A stretch of DNA of 5,659 bases, taken from positions 44,021-49,679 of the forward strand of contig MEWG01000020.1 in NCBI GenBank assembly GCA_001773295.1, given 5' to 3'. Position numbers and translations under genes: made by a program. Source of the DNA: a candidate division WWE3 bacterium RIFOXYD1_FULL_39_9. GTDB taxonomy: Bacteria > Patescibacteriota > WWE3 > UBA101185 > UBA10185. Numbering within the stretch: position 1 is the first letter of the stretch; the number at the start of each line of letters is the position of its first letter. The notes beneath the pieces were generated by a model. It searched no databases. It saw nothing but the letters and a program-made list of their open reading frames with translations, and was not told the DNA's origin. Shown here piece after piece: positions 1 to 5,458 of the stretch.

Positions 1-1
1 A

Positions 2-433
2 GCTTTAGACGTTCTGGAACATATACAGGACGACCTTCTGGTTATGAGTAAAGTTCGGGATATGTTGGCGCCGGGAGGTATGTTTTTTATAAACGTACCG
101 GCACACAAATTTCTGTGGAGTGAGCACGACGAGGCTTTGGAGCATAAACGCCGATACCACTCTGTCGAGTTAAAGAAAAAGCTTATAGATTCTGGCTTTG
201 AGATAGTGTCAAAATCCTATTTTGTGTCGATTACCTCCCCGGGAATAATTCTCTATCGATTCTGGAATAACATTTTTGGCAGATCGGCCTACCCGAAGAC
301 TTCGTACGTAATACTGCCGAAGTTTTTGAACGATATTATGGTAAAAACATTAGAATTAGAGACACGCATGCTTATAAAATTTGGACTACCTTTTGGGGTC
401 ACGTTAAACATTATCGCTAGAAAACGGTTCTAG
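2..433 (+). CDS. Class I SAM-dependent methyltransferase, C-terminal part (5' end outside window)
   Basis: The reading frame is open from base 2, so the gene begins before the window and the ATG at 44 is internal; 143 residues are visible. The first visible residues, ALDVLEHIQDD, are the acidic post-motif region typical of class I (type 11/12) methyltransferases. They are followed by LAPGGMFFINVPA, the strand-4/strand-5 region of the Rossmann-like fold, whose N-terminal glycine-rich SAM-binding loop must lie upstream. The WSEHDEALEHKRRY segment and the C-terminal LPFGVTLNIIARK are characteristic of a subfamily often found beside glycosyltransferase genes for surface polysaccharides or lipids; that association is family knowledge and the neighbour is not visible here. 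The substrate cannot be told. It ends in TAG, 32 bases before dnaJ, and looks unrelated in function to the downstream block. No signal peptide or membrane segment is visible in this part. Confidence 0.85.
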   Translation, partial: ALDVLEHIQDDLLVMSKVRDMLAPGGMFFINVPAHKFLWSEHDEALEHKRRYHSVELKKKLIDSGFEIVSKSYFVSITSPGIILYRFWNNIFGRSAYPKTSYVILPKFLNDIMVKTLELETRMLIKFGLPFGVTLNIIARKRF

Positions 434-450
434 CAAGCACACACGTTAAG

Positions 451-459
451 TGCTAAAAT
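451..459 (+). promoter_or_regulatory. Extended -10 promoter for dnaJ, probably giving a leaderless mRNA
   Basis: TGCTAAAAT matches an extended -10 element (TG, one base, TAAAAT at 454-459). The -10 ends only 6 bases before the dnaJ ATG at 466, so transcription would be expected to start at or next to the A of the start codon. No convincing -35 box is seen at 16-18 bases upstream, which fits an extended -10 promoter. No Shine-Dalgarno sequence lies between the upstream stop codon and the ATG. Confidence 0.55.
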
Positions 460-465
460 TTCTCT

Positions 466-1398
466 ATGTCTACAGGCAAAGACTATTATCAAGTTCTTGG
501 TGTGCAGAAAAGTGCTACACAAGAACAAATAAAACAAGCTTATAGAAAGTTGGCGAGGGAGCATCATCCGGATGTGGCTAAGGATGGCGATAAAGCTGGT
601 GCTGAAAAGAGATTTAAGGAAATAAACGAGGCCTATCAGGTGCTGAGCGACCCCCAGAAAAGAACCACCTATGATCAATATGGAAGTTCTGCTTTTGCCG
701 GAGGTGCGCAAGGAGGACAGGCCGGACAGGGTTTTGGAGGTTTTAACCAAGGTCAATGGGGTCCGTTTTCATATTCATATAGTTCGAATGGTCAAAATTA
801 CGGGGATTTCGATCCTTTCGATGTTTTTGAAGAGTTTTTTGGATTTAGAGGATTTGGAGGACAGGGCGGTAGAAAAGGTAAAAGTCTGCGCTATGAATTG
901 GTAATAAACTTTGTAGAGTCACTTTTTGGCGTAGAGAAGCAAGTTTCAGTTGAAAGCGGCAAAATATCAATTAAGATTCCGGAGGGCGTTAGAGATGGCA
1001 TGGAGCTTCGTTTTGCAGGAAAAGGCATGCCAAGCAAGGTTGCCGACGGTGTTCCCGGGGATCTTTTCCTGACTATTAGAGTTTTGTATCCAAAAGAGTT
1101 TGAAGTATACGGCGACGACATTCTAGTTAAAAAAGATATAGACTTTACCGATGCGGTCCTTGGGACGACAATAGAAGTTCCGGTGGTCGATTTATCAAGC
1201 AAAACGGGCTTAGGTACTGCGAAGATGAAGATACCGGAAGGCACCCAATTCGGTTCCAGATACATGCTTAAAGGCAAAGGACTGCCAAAATATAGAGGTA
1301 GAGGCCAAGGAAATATAGTCGTTCAGATTCATATTATCTTTCCAAAACGCGTGTCCAAGGCTCAGCGGGACTTGCTTGAACGGTACAAAATGGTGTAA
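466..1398 (+). CDS. dnaJ: J-domain co-chaperone, class B DnaJ (no zinc finger, CbpA-like)
   Basis: The 310-residue protein is a cytoplasmic Hsp40 that delivers unfolded clients to DnaK and stimulates its ATPase. The J domain spans about residues 6-72 with the HPD signature at 34-36. A Gly/Phe-rich linker covers about 74-137, with a conserved DPFDVFEEFFG stretch at 116-126. Two C-terminal beta-sandwich client-binding domains cover about 140-205 and 215-295; KIPEGTQFGSRYMLKGKGLP (255-274) is typical. Class A DnaJ carries four CxxCxGxG zinc modules after the first strand of domain I; here the chain runs straight from VSVESGK into ISIKIPEGV and the protein contains no cysteine at all, so it is class B. 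dnaJ is used as the symbol because no other copy is visible; cbpA would be an equally fair name. The ATG at 466 is the only start that leaves the whole J domain intact. A terminator-like hairpin follows, suggesting a separate transcript from nusA. Confidence 0.93.
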   Translation: MSTGKDYYQVLGVQKSATQEQIKQAYRKLAREHHPDVAKDGDKAGAEKRFKEINEAYQVLSDPQKRTTYDQYGSSAFAGGAQGGQAGQGFGGFNQGQWGPFSYSYSSNGQNYGDFDPFDVFEEFFGFRGFGGQGGRKGKSLRYELVINFVESLFGVEKQVSVESGKISIKIPEGVRDGMELRFAGKGMPSKVADGVPGDLFLTIRVLYPKEFEVYGDDILVKKDIDFTDAVLGTTIEVPVVDLSSKTGLGTAKMKIPEGTQFGSRYMLKGKGLPKYRGRGQGNIVVQIHIIFPKRVSKAQRDLLERYKMV

Positions 1399-1435
1399 GA
1401 TAACAGAGTTCAGTCGATAAAGGTATTTAGTTATA

Positions 1436-1461
1436 GGTGGGGCGTACCCGCCTTTTTCTTT
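1436..1461 (+). terminator. Intrinsic terminator-like hairpin between dnaJ and nusA
   Basis: GGTGGG (1436-1441) pairs with CCCGCC (1447-1452), one of the six pairs being G-U, around the 5-base loop GCGTA. Five T residues follow at once, then CTTT. This has the form of a Rho-independent terminator for dnaJ. Because no clear promoter was found between it and nusA, it could instead be a partial terminator or attenuator read through into nusA. Confidence 0.6.
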
Positions 1462-1464
1462 AGA

Positions 1465-1514
1465 GCGGTAATCCGCAAGAAAGAAGGAAGTCTCCTTCAT
1501 TTAGTTAGAGGGAG
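1465..1514 (+). promoter_or_regulatory. nusA leader with two small hairpins and a possible mutually exclusive pairing over the ribosome-binding site
   Basis: GCGG-TAAT-CCGC (1465-1476) forms a tight 4-bp hairpin. Next, GAAGGA (1483-1488) can pair with TCCTTC (1493-1498) around a 4-base loop. The purine-rich GAGGGAG at 1508-1514 is the best Shine-Dalgarno candidate for nusA, although its GGAG ends 12 bases before the ATG at 1527, which is long. The same pyrimidine stretch, 1492-1498, can also pair with 1508-1514 (7 pairs including one G-U, 9-base loop). The two pairings exclude each other, so one would hide the ribosome-binding site and the other would free it. The pairings are read from the sequence; any switching is inference. 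No promoter consensus was identified in this gap. Confidence 0.35.
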
Positions 1515-1526
1515 TATTTATTAAAA

Positions 1527-2678
1527 ATGGCAATATCAGAATTTAGTGCTGCATTAAACCAAGTAGCCACAGAAAGAGGCATTCCAGTTGCGAGTGTTCT
1601 TGAGTCGGTGAAATCGGCTTTAGCAACAGCCTACAAAAAAGATAGAAAAGAGAACGGCGAAGAAGTAGAAATCGAAGCTGTTGATGTAGATCTTGACCCA
1701 GATACTGGTGAAGTTAGAATTTTAAGAGACGGCAAAGACGTAACACCTGCTGGTTTTGGAAGAATTGCTGCTCAAACTGCAAAACAGGTTATATTACAAA
1801 AAATCAGAGAAACTGAAAAAGAAGTTGTTTTTGATGAATTTAAGTCAAAGATCGGTACTATTGTAACCGGTCAAGTCTTTAGAGTAGACAACGGTTTGGT
1901 AACTTTAGATTTAGGAAAAGTGCACGCAAACGGAATTATGCCTCAATCAGAGCAAGTTCCTACCGAAAATTACAGAATAAGCCAAAGATTAAAAGTATTA
2001 GTAAAAGATGTTAGAGATAATCCAAAAGGAACTGAAATAATTGTAAGCAGATCAGATCCGGATTTTGTAAAGAAATTATTTGAACAAGAAGTTCCGGAGA
2101 TTGCTTCAGGAACAGTTATGATCGAAGCAATTGCAAGAGAAGCAGGATCCAGAACTAAAATGGCTGTATCTTCTAGAGACGAGAAAATTGATCCAGTTGG
2201 AAGCTGTGTTGGTCAAAAAGGTGTAAGAGTTCAATCGATTATCGCTGAACTTTTTGGCGAAAAGATTGATATTATTCCCCATTCTTCAACAATAGAAAAG
2301 TTTATCGCTGCAGCACTCTCACCTGCGAAAGTCACAGAAGTTGAACTTGATAGAGAAAATACACGAGCTATCGTCTCAGTACCGGAGGATCAGCAAAGTT
2401 TAGCAATAGGTAAAGAAGGCCAAAATGCTAGACTTGCCAATAAACTTACAAGATGGAAAATAGATATTAAAGGTGCTGTAGGATTCTTCTCTGATGCTGC
2501 GGCCAGTGCGCAAGTTGATGAAAAGAAACATGTGGTTGGCGTTTGGGATGAAGCTATTAGAGCTACTGAAGAGAAAATGACCAAACCGACCGAAGAGTCA
2601 GAAGAGAAGGTAGAGCCTGAAACTGCAGAAGAAGCAGAAACGGATGAAACTGAAGAGCAGGTTTCGAGTGAGTCATAA
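1527..2678 (+). CDS. nusA: Transcription termination/antitermination factor NusA
   Basis: The 383-residue protein binds RNA polymerase and nascent RNA to control pausing, termination and antitermination. Domains in order are an N-terminal RNA-polymerase-binding domain (about 1-105), an S1 domain (about 108-176, starting at IGTIVTGQVFRVDNG), KH1 (about 190-255, with the GQKG loop at 229-232) and KH2 (about 260-325, with GKEGQNARLA at 295-304). REAGSRTKMAVSS (204-216) and DPVGSCVGQKGVRV are strongly family-specific. The tail from about 345 is low-complexity and acidic: 15 of the last 37 residues are Glu. It replaces the two acidic repeat domains of the longer gammaproteobacterial protein. The start is chosen because MAISEFSAALNQVATERGI aligns with the usual NusA N-terminus. 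Arginine is encoded by AGA almost throughout (19 of 20), more uniform than in dnaJ, which mixes AGA with CGN and AGG. infB follows after 85 bases, as usual for bacteria, but no ylxR or ribosomal L7Ae-like gene lies between. Confidence 0.96.
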   Translation: MAISEFSAALNQVATERGIPVASVLESVKSALATAYKKDRKENGEEVEIEAVDVDLDPDTGEVRILRDGKDVTPAGFGRIAAQTAKQVILQKIRETEKEVVFDEFKSKIGTIVTGQVFRVDNGLVTLDLGKVHANGIMPQSEQVPTENYRISQRLKVLVKDVRDNPKGTEIIVSRSDPDFVKKLFEQEVPEIASGTVMIEAIAREAGSRTKMAVSSRDEKIDPVGSCVGQKGVRVQSIIAELFGEKIDIIPHSSTIEKFIAAALSPAKVTEVELDRENTRAIVSVPEDQQSLAIGKEGQNARLANKLTRWKIDIKGAVGFFSDAAASAQVDEKKHVVGVWDEAIRATEEKMTKPTEESEEKVEPETAEEAETDETEEQVSSES

Positions 2679-2685
2679 TTAAATG

Positions 2686-2699
2686 CAACTATGTAGTTG
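2686..2699 (+). repeat. Short perfect inverted repeat in the nusA-infB gap
   Basis: CAACTA (2686-2691) and TAGTTG (2694-2699) are perfect inverted copies separated by TG, eight bases after the nusA stop. As RNA this could form a 5-bp hairpin with a 4-base loop; as DNA it could be a small dyad operator. There is no T tract after it, so it is not an intrinsic terminator. A 6-bp dyad can occur by chance in AT-rich spacers. Confidence 0.3.
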
Positions 2700-2726
2700 A
2701 TGCGATCATGAGAGACCATTTATTTA
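2697..2726 (+). promoter_or_regulatory. Possible weak promoter for infB
   Basis: TTGATG (2697-2702) and TATTTA (2721-2726) are separated by 18 bases, and the ATG of infB lies 37 bases further on. The -10 box matches TATAAT in only four of six positions, so this is tentative. Co-transcription of infB from upstream of nusA is equally possible. Confidence 0.2.
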
Positions 2727-2754
2727 TAAAATCCAAAATAGTGGCTTTAACATT

Positions 2755-2758
2755 GGTG
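2755..2758 (+). promoter_or_regulatory. Candidate ribosome-binding site of infB
   Basis: GGTG, within TTGGTGAAAAC, ends 5 bases before the ATG at 2764 and matches the 3' part of the AAGGAGGTGA consensus. It supports 2764 as the start; no in-frame ATG, GTG or TTG lies between it and the in-frame stop TGA at 2698. Confidence 0.4.
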
Positions 2759-2763
2759 AAAAC

Positions 2764-4254
2764 ATGTCAGGAAATAAAAGCGCAAGCATACAAGTCAATA
2801 CAAGACCTCCAATTGTTACCGTTATGGGCCATGTAGATCATGGAAAGACCTCTATTCTCGACGCAATCAGAAAAACCAACATCCAACAAAAAGAATACGG
2901 CGGAATAACACAGCACATCGGTGCCTATCAGATCGAATATAAATCCAAAAAAATTACTTTTATTGATACACCCGGACACGCTGCTTTTGCTCAGATGAGA
3001 GCAAGGGGCGGAAAAGCGGCTGATATTGTTGTTTTAGTTGTTGCTGCAGATGCGGGAGTAAAACCTCAGACAAGAGAGGCTATTTCCCATGCTCGGGCAG
3101 GCAACGTTCCTATGATAGTAGCTATCAATAAGGTCGACATTGGCGGTGCGGACCCACAAAAGATTAAACAGGAACTGGCTCAGGAATCAGTTTTAGTCGA
3201 AGACTGGGGTGGCGAGGTTATTAGTGTTGAGGTTTCGGCAAAGACCGGTCACAACCTGGATAAATTATTAGACGCGATCTCTACATTAGCTGAGATTTTG
3301 GAATTAAAGGCAGATCCTGCTTCTGAGCTGGAAGCTTCGATAATTGAAGCCAGATTAGATATGAAAAAAGGGGTAGTAGTGTCATGTATCGTAAGAAATG
3401 GTTCGCTGCACACCGGAGATGAAGTCACAGCCAGCGGATATGAGGCAAAAGTAAAGTCCCTAACAGATGACAAAGGCATGAGTCTAAAAGTTGCGGTTCC
3501 CGGAACTCCTGTTGAAATTTTGGGTTTTAGCCAAGTACCTAATGTAGGTGACTTAATTGTAGGAAAAGGAAGTGAGTTAGCCGAGTTAGCAAGAGATATG
3601 GGCAAAGTTGAGATTATAGGTAAAGATGCAAAAAAGACTATCGCGCTAGTTTTGAAGTCAGACACACAGGGCACGATGGAGGCGGTAAAAGGCAGTCTTG
3701 CGGAGTTAATAAGTACTTCTGTAGGATCTAGTTTTGCCTTGAAATTTCTGCATTCCGCTACCGGCGATGTTACAGAGTCAGATGTTATGTTGGCTCAAAG
3801 CACGAAAGGAATAGTCATCGGTTTTAACGTACGTATCCCTCCGGCAATTGAAGAATTAGCTAAGGCGTATAAAGTACCGTTAAAAACGTACAAAACGATC
3901 TACGAGCTTGTAGACGACGCACAGGATATTCTCGAAGGCACTGCCAGTGATGCAGAAGCTAAAATAAAAGGCAGAGCCGAAGTGCTAAAAATTTTCAAAT
4001 TACCCTCTGGCGATATTGTGGCCGGCTCGAAAGTTATCGCCGGTGCTCTAAAGGAGAATGCCCGTGTTTCTATTTACGATAGAGATCCTGCAGATGTAAC
4101 TCAGGAAGTTGTCCCTCTTTATACAGGTAATATCAAGAAGTTAAAAAAAGGTAAAGACGATATTTCTATTGTAGGGAAAGATGTTGAGTGCGGAGTTTTG
4201 TTAAAACCCCAGTTTGAATCTATTCAGCCCGGAATGTGGATCGAAGTTAGATAA
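2764..4254 (+). CDS. infB: Translation initiation factor IF-2, minimal form
   Basis: The 496-residue GTPase places fMet-tRNA on the 30S subunit and promotes subunit joining. All GTP-binding motifs are present: G1 GHVDHGKT (22-29), G2 around GGITQHIGAY (46-55), G3 DTPGH (68-72), G4 NKVD (122-125) and G5 SAK (158-160). After the G domain come the beta-barrel domain II (about 188-280), the alpha/beta domain III (about 292-385, LVLKSDTQGTMEAVKGSL) and the C-terminal initiator-tRNA-binding barrel (about 400-496), which keeps the KDD...VECGV signature (464-478). The G domain begins only about 16 residues from the start. The long, variable N-terminal region of other bacterial IF2 proteins (Escherichia coli form about 890 residues) is therefore absent. 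This is not an annotation artefact, since an in-frame stop at 2698 and no start codon lie upstream. rbfA, often next, is missing. Confidence 0.97.
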   Translation: MSGNKSASIQVNTRPPIVTVMGHVDHGKTSILDAIRKTNIQQKEYGGITQHIGAYQIEYKSKKITFIDTPGHAAFAQMRARGGKAADIVVLVVAADAGVKPQTREAISHARAGNVPMIVAINKVDIGGADPQKIKQELAQESVLVEDWGGEVISVEVSAKTGHNLDKLLDAISTLAEILELKADPASELEASIIEARLDMKKGVVVSCIVRNGSLHTGDEVTASGYEAKVKSLTDDKGMSLKVAVPGTPVEILGFSQVPNVGDLIVGKGSELAELARDMGKVEIIGKDAKKTIALVLKSDTQGTMEAVKGSLAELISTSVGSSFALKFLHSATGDVTESDVMLAQSTKGIVIGFNVRIPPAIEELAKAYKVPLKTYKTIYELVDDAQDILEGTASDAEAKIKGRAEVLKIFKLPSGDIVAGSKVIAGALKENARVSIYDRDPADVTQEVVPLYTGNIKKLKKGKDDISIVGKDVECGVLLKPQFESIQPGMWIEVR

Positions 4255-4307
4255 TGCGCTAACTATTCCGGTTATTCATTATTCTCACAACAAATTAGGC
4301 TTATAAA

Positions 4308-4336
4308 TTGACGCTATAAGATGTTTGTTATATAAT
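4308..4336 (+). promoter_or_regulatory. Consensus-like sigma-70 promoter for the DHH-like gene
   Basis: TTGACG (4308-4313) and a perfect TATAAT (4331-4336) are separated by exactly 17 bases, making this the best housekeeping promoter in the window. The expected start of transcription is near 4342-4344, leaving a 5' leader of about 10 bases before the ATG at 4353 and no Shine-Dalgarno sequence. The -35 box lies between the inverted copies CTTATA (4300-4305) and TATAAG (4315-4320), which could be chance. Confidence 0.75.
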
Positions 4337-4352
4337 TGCCGGATTTATACTT

Positions 4353-5009
4353 ATGGAAAAGAAAGAGAAAAATAATTTAATAATCGAATTACTCGGAAAT
4401 GCTAAGAGTATCGCAATATTACCCAATAAAGTGGGCGGTGCTGATGCGTATTGTGCAGGAGTAGGGTTGTACCAGATGCTTAAAGCTAAAGACAAGAATG
4501 TTTCTTTGATTTACCCGGGTAAAATACCGGACAAGTGTGAAAATCTGCTCAAGAAAGAGGAGATCGTTTCAGACGTTACAGGCAGGGAGCTCCATGTTTC
4601 TATTGATTATTCAAATACACCTGCTGCAAAGGTACAATATTCTACTGAGCACGGCGTTTTATATCTAAAAGTAGGTCCGGTAAACAAATATTTCGAAGTA
4701 AGTAGAGTCCATACCGAATTAAAAGGGATGGAGCACGAGGTGTTTATTACTGTCGGAGCACAGGTATTGGAGGATTTCGGGCAGACTTATAGAGAGCTGG
4801 AAAACGAGCTACATTCTGCGAAAATCATCAATCTGGACAATACTGACAGGAACTTCAGATTCGGGCATTTTAACCTGGTAGAGCCTTTTGCGGACAGTCT
4901 AAGTTTGCTCGTACTTACCTCATCGGTAGAGTGGGGGCTGAACGTGACAAAAGAGGCCGCGGAGACCTTGCTGGTCGGTATATCGCACAGAAATCCAATT
5001 GTGGGTTGA
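4353..5009 (+). CDS. Degenerate DHH-family (RecJ/NrnA-like) protein, probably catalytically inactive
   Basis: The 218-residue protein resembles the N-terminal DHH domain of NrnA-type oligoribonucleases and RecJ nucleases. AKSIAILPNKVGGADAYCAG (17-36) lines up with motif I, which is normally HxxPDGDAxGS. VFITVGAQVLEDFG (130-143) lines up with motif II, normally ending in an Asp. IINLDNTDRNFRFGHFNLVE (158-177) lines up with the DHH motif region, normally IDHHxxNxxFGxxNxV. AAETLLVGISHR (202-213) lines up with motif IV, normally GIxxDTG. Of the metal ligands only D31 and D162 remain; the motif I His is N25, the first motif I Asp is G29, the motif II Asp is G135, His-His is N163-T164, and the motif IV Asp aligns with R213. 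A beta-rich insert of about 50 residues (78-128) separates motifs I and II. The DHHA1 domain expected after about residue 200 is absent; NrnA proteins are usually 310-330 residues. Its place between infB and rpsO is that of nrnA in many bacteria. Nuclease activity is unlikely; a binding role is inference. Confidence 0.7.
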   Translation: MEKKEKNNLIIELLGNAKSIAILPNKVGGADAYCAGVGLYQMLKAKDKNVSLIYPGKIPDKCENLLKKEEIVSDVTGRELHVSIDYSNTPAAKVQYSTEHGVLYLKVGPVNKYFEVSRVHTELKGMEHEVFITVGAQVLEDFGQTYRELENELHSAKIINLDNTDRNFRFGHFNLVEPFADSLSLLVLTSSVEWGLNVTKEAAETLLVGISHRNPIVG

Positions 5010-5034
5010 TTTTTTATTGCTGTTATGCTAATAT
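5006..5034 (+). promoter_or_regulatory. Promoter of rpsO, overlapping the upstream stop codon
   Basis: TTGATT (5006-5011) and TAATAT (5029-5034) are separated by exactly 17 bases, and a TG at 5026-5027 makes the -10 box extended. The -35 box includes the TGA stop of the upstream gene. Transcription is expected to start about 5041-5042, leaving only about 5 bases before the rpsO ATG, with no Shine-Dalgarno sequence. A weak hairpin, AATCCA (4992-4997) with TGGGTT (5002-5007), followed by six T residues, overlaps the -35 box and might end the upstream transcript. Confidence 0.7.
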
Positions 5035-5046
5035 TCTCTACTAGAT

Positions 5047-5313
5047 ATGCCGATATTAAAGGAAAAGAAAGCAAAAATTATAAAACAGTCCCGCTTACAC
5101 GATGCTGACACAGGCTCTCCAGAAGTACAGGTTGCTCTGCTCTCTGAAAAGATAACCAAGCTTTCTGATCACTTGAAGCTTCATAAAAAGGATAATCACT
5201 CCAGAAGAGGGTTATTGCAGATGGTCAACAAAAGACGCAGGCTTTTGTCTTATCTCAAAAAAAAGGATGATGACAGATATAGCTCTTTGACCGAGAAGCT
5301 TGATATTAAGTAA
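5047..5313 (+). CDS. rpsO: 30S ribosomal protein S15 (uS15)
   Basis: The 88-residue protein is a primary 16S rRNA-binding protein of the small-subunit platform and helps bridge to the large subunit. Length matches the family (about 89). TGSPEVQVALLSEKI (22-36) and DHLKLHKKDNHSRRGLLQMV (41-60) are the family signature; H42, D49 and S52 correspond to the rRNA-contacting residues of the known structures. KRRRLLSYLK (62-71) and the closing LTEKLDIK are also typical. It precedes pnp, the classical bacterial arrangement. The predicted leader of about 5 bases leaves no room for the 5' regulatory RNA through which S15 represses its own translation in Escherichia coli, so control, if any, must differ. 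Confidence 0.97.
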   Translation: MPILKEKKAKIIKQSRLHDADTGSPEVQVALLSEKITKLSDHLKLHKKDNHSRRGLLQMVNKRRRLLSYLKKKDDDRYSSLTEKLDIK

Positions 5314-5325
5314 GGCGTCCACAAG

Positions 5326-5350
5326 CTCACAAGGATACTTGCCTCGTGAG
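5326..5350 (+). other. Small stem-loop just after rpsO
   Basis: CTCA (5326-5329) pairs with TGAG (5347-5350), and inside it CAAG (5330-5333) pairs with CTTG (5338-5341) around the loop GATA; bases 5342-5346 bulge out. It starts 12 bases after the rpsO stop. No T tract follows, so it is not an intrinsic terminator. It might shield the rpsO 3' end or be a processing site in an rpsO-pnp transcript. Confidence 0.35.
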
Positions 5351-5368
5351 AAGTAAATAATTAAGAGG

Positions 5369-5458
5369 ATTCGGGAAACCATCAAGTAGATTAGGTATTA
5401 GGATATATGGGAATAACCATATATTTTAGAACTTAATCCCCTTGGCAGTTTCTCCGAT
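5369..5458 (+). promoter_or_regulatory. Very long imperfect hairpin in the pnp leader (possible RNase III-type autoregulatory site)
   Basis: Bases 5369-5410 fold back on 5417-5458 in a single continuous register: 36 of 42 positions pair, counting G-U. The upper helix (5389-5410 with 5417-5438) has 21 of 22 pairs, interrupted only by A5397 opposite A5430, and closes on the 6-base loop GAATAA. Below it lie a 2x2 internal loop, a 5-bp helix (5382-5386 with 5441-5445), another 2x2 loop, a 7-bp helix (5373-5379 with 5448-5454), one mismatch, and three more pairs. The structure ends 7 bases before the pnp ATG and no T tract follows, so it is not a terminator. In Escherichia coli a long duplex in the same gene order is cut by RNase III and lets PNPase repress its own synthesis; similar use here is inference. 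Confidence 0.7.

Noticed and set aside
44..46. ATG at 44 as the start of the methyltransferase gene
   Set aside because: The frame stays open to base 2 and encodes conserved family residues (DVLEHI), so this Met is internal and the gene starts before the window.
430..756. Open frame on the - strand over dnaJ, and similar - strand frames over nusA, infB and the DHH-like gene
   Set aside because: They lie opposite well-supported genes, show no recognisable domains, and their residue make-up mirrors the sense codons; they are shadows.
1399..1526. tRNA, CRISPR or mobile element in the dnaJ-nusA gap
   Set aside because: No cloverleaf, no spaced direct repeats and no terminal repeats with target duplication were found; the hairpins there are explained as terminator and leader.
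4300..4320. CTTATA/TATAAG inverted repeat around the -35 box of the DHH-like gene as an operator
   Set aside because: It is six AT-rich bases in an AT-rich spacer; no second copy was noticed near the other promoters.
5007..5009. TGA read as glycine (as in Gracilibacteria or SR1), extending the DHH-like protein
   Set aside because: Read-through would run across the rpsO promoter and into rpsO in a different frame, ending at another TGA soon after, with no DHHA1-like sequence; no other gene contains an internal TGA.
4992..5015. Terminator at the end of the DHH-like gene (6-bp stem and six T)
   Set aside because: The stem has only two G-C pairs and overlaps the rpsO -35 box, so it is too weak to list separately.
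5398..5429. Reading the AT-rich hairpin before pnp as an intrinsic terminator
   Set aside because: The T residues at 5424-5427 are part of the stem, no T tract follows the full structure, and pairing continues far beyond this core.
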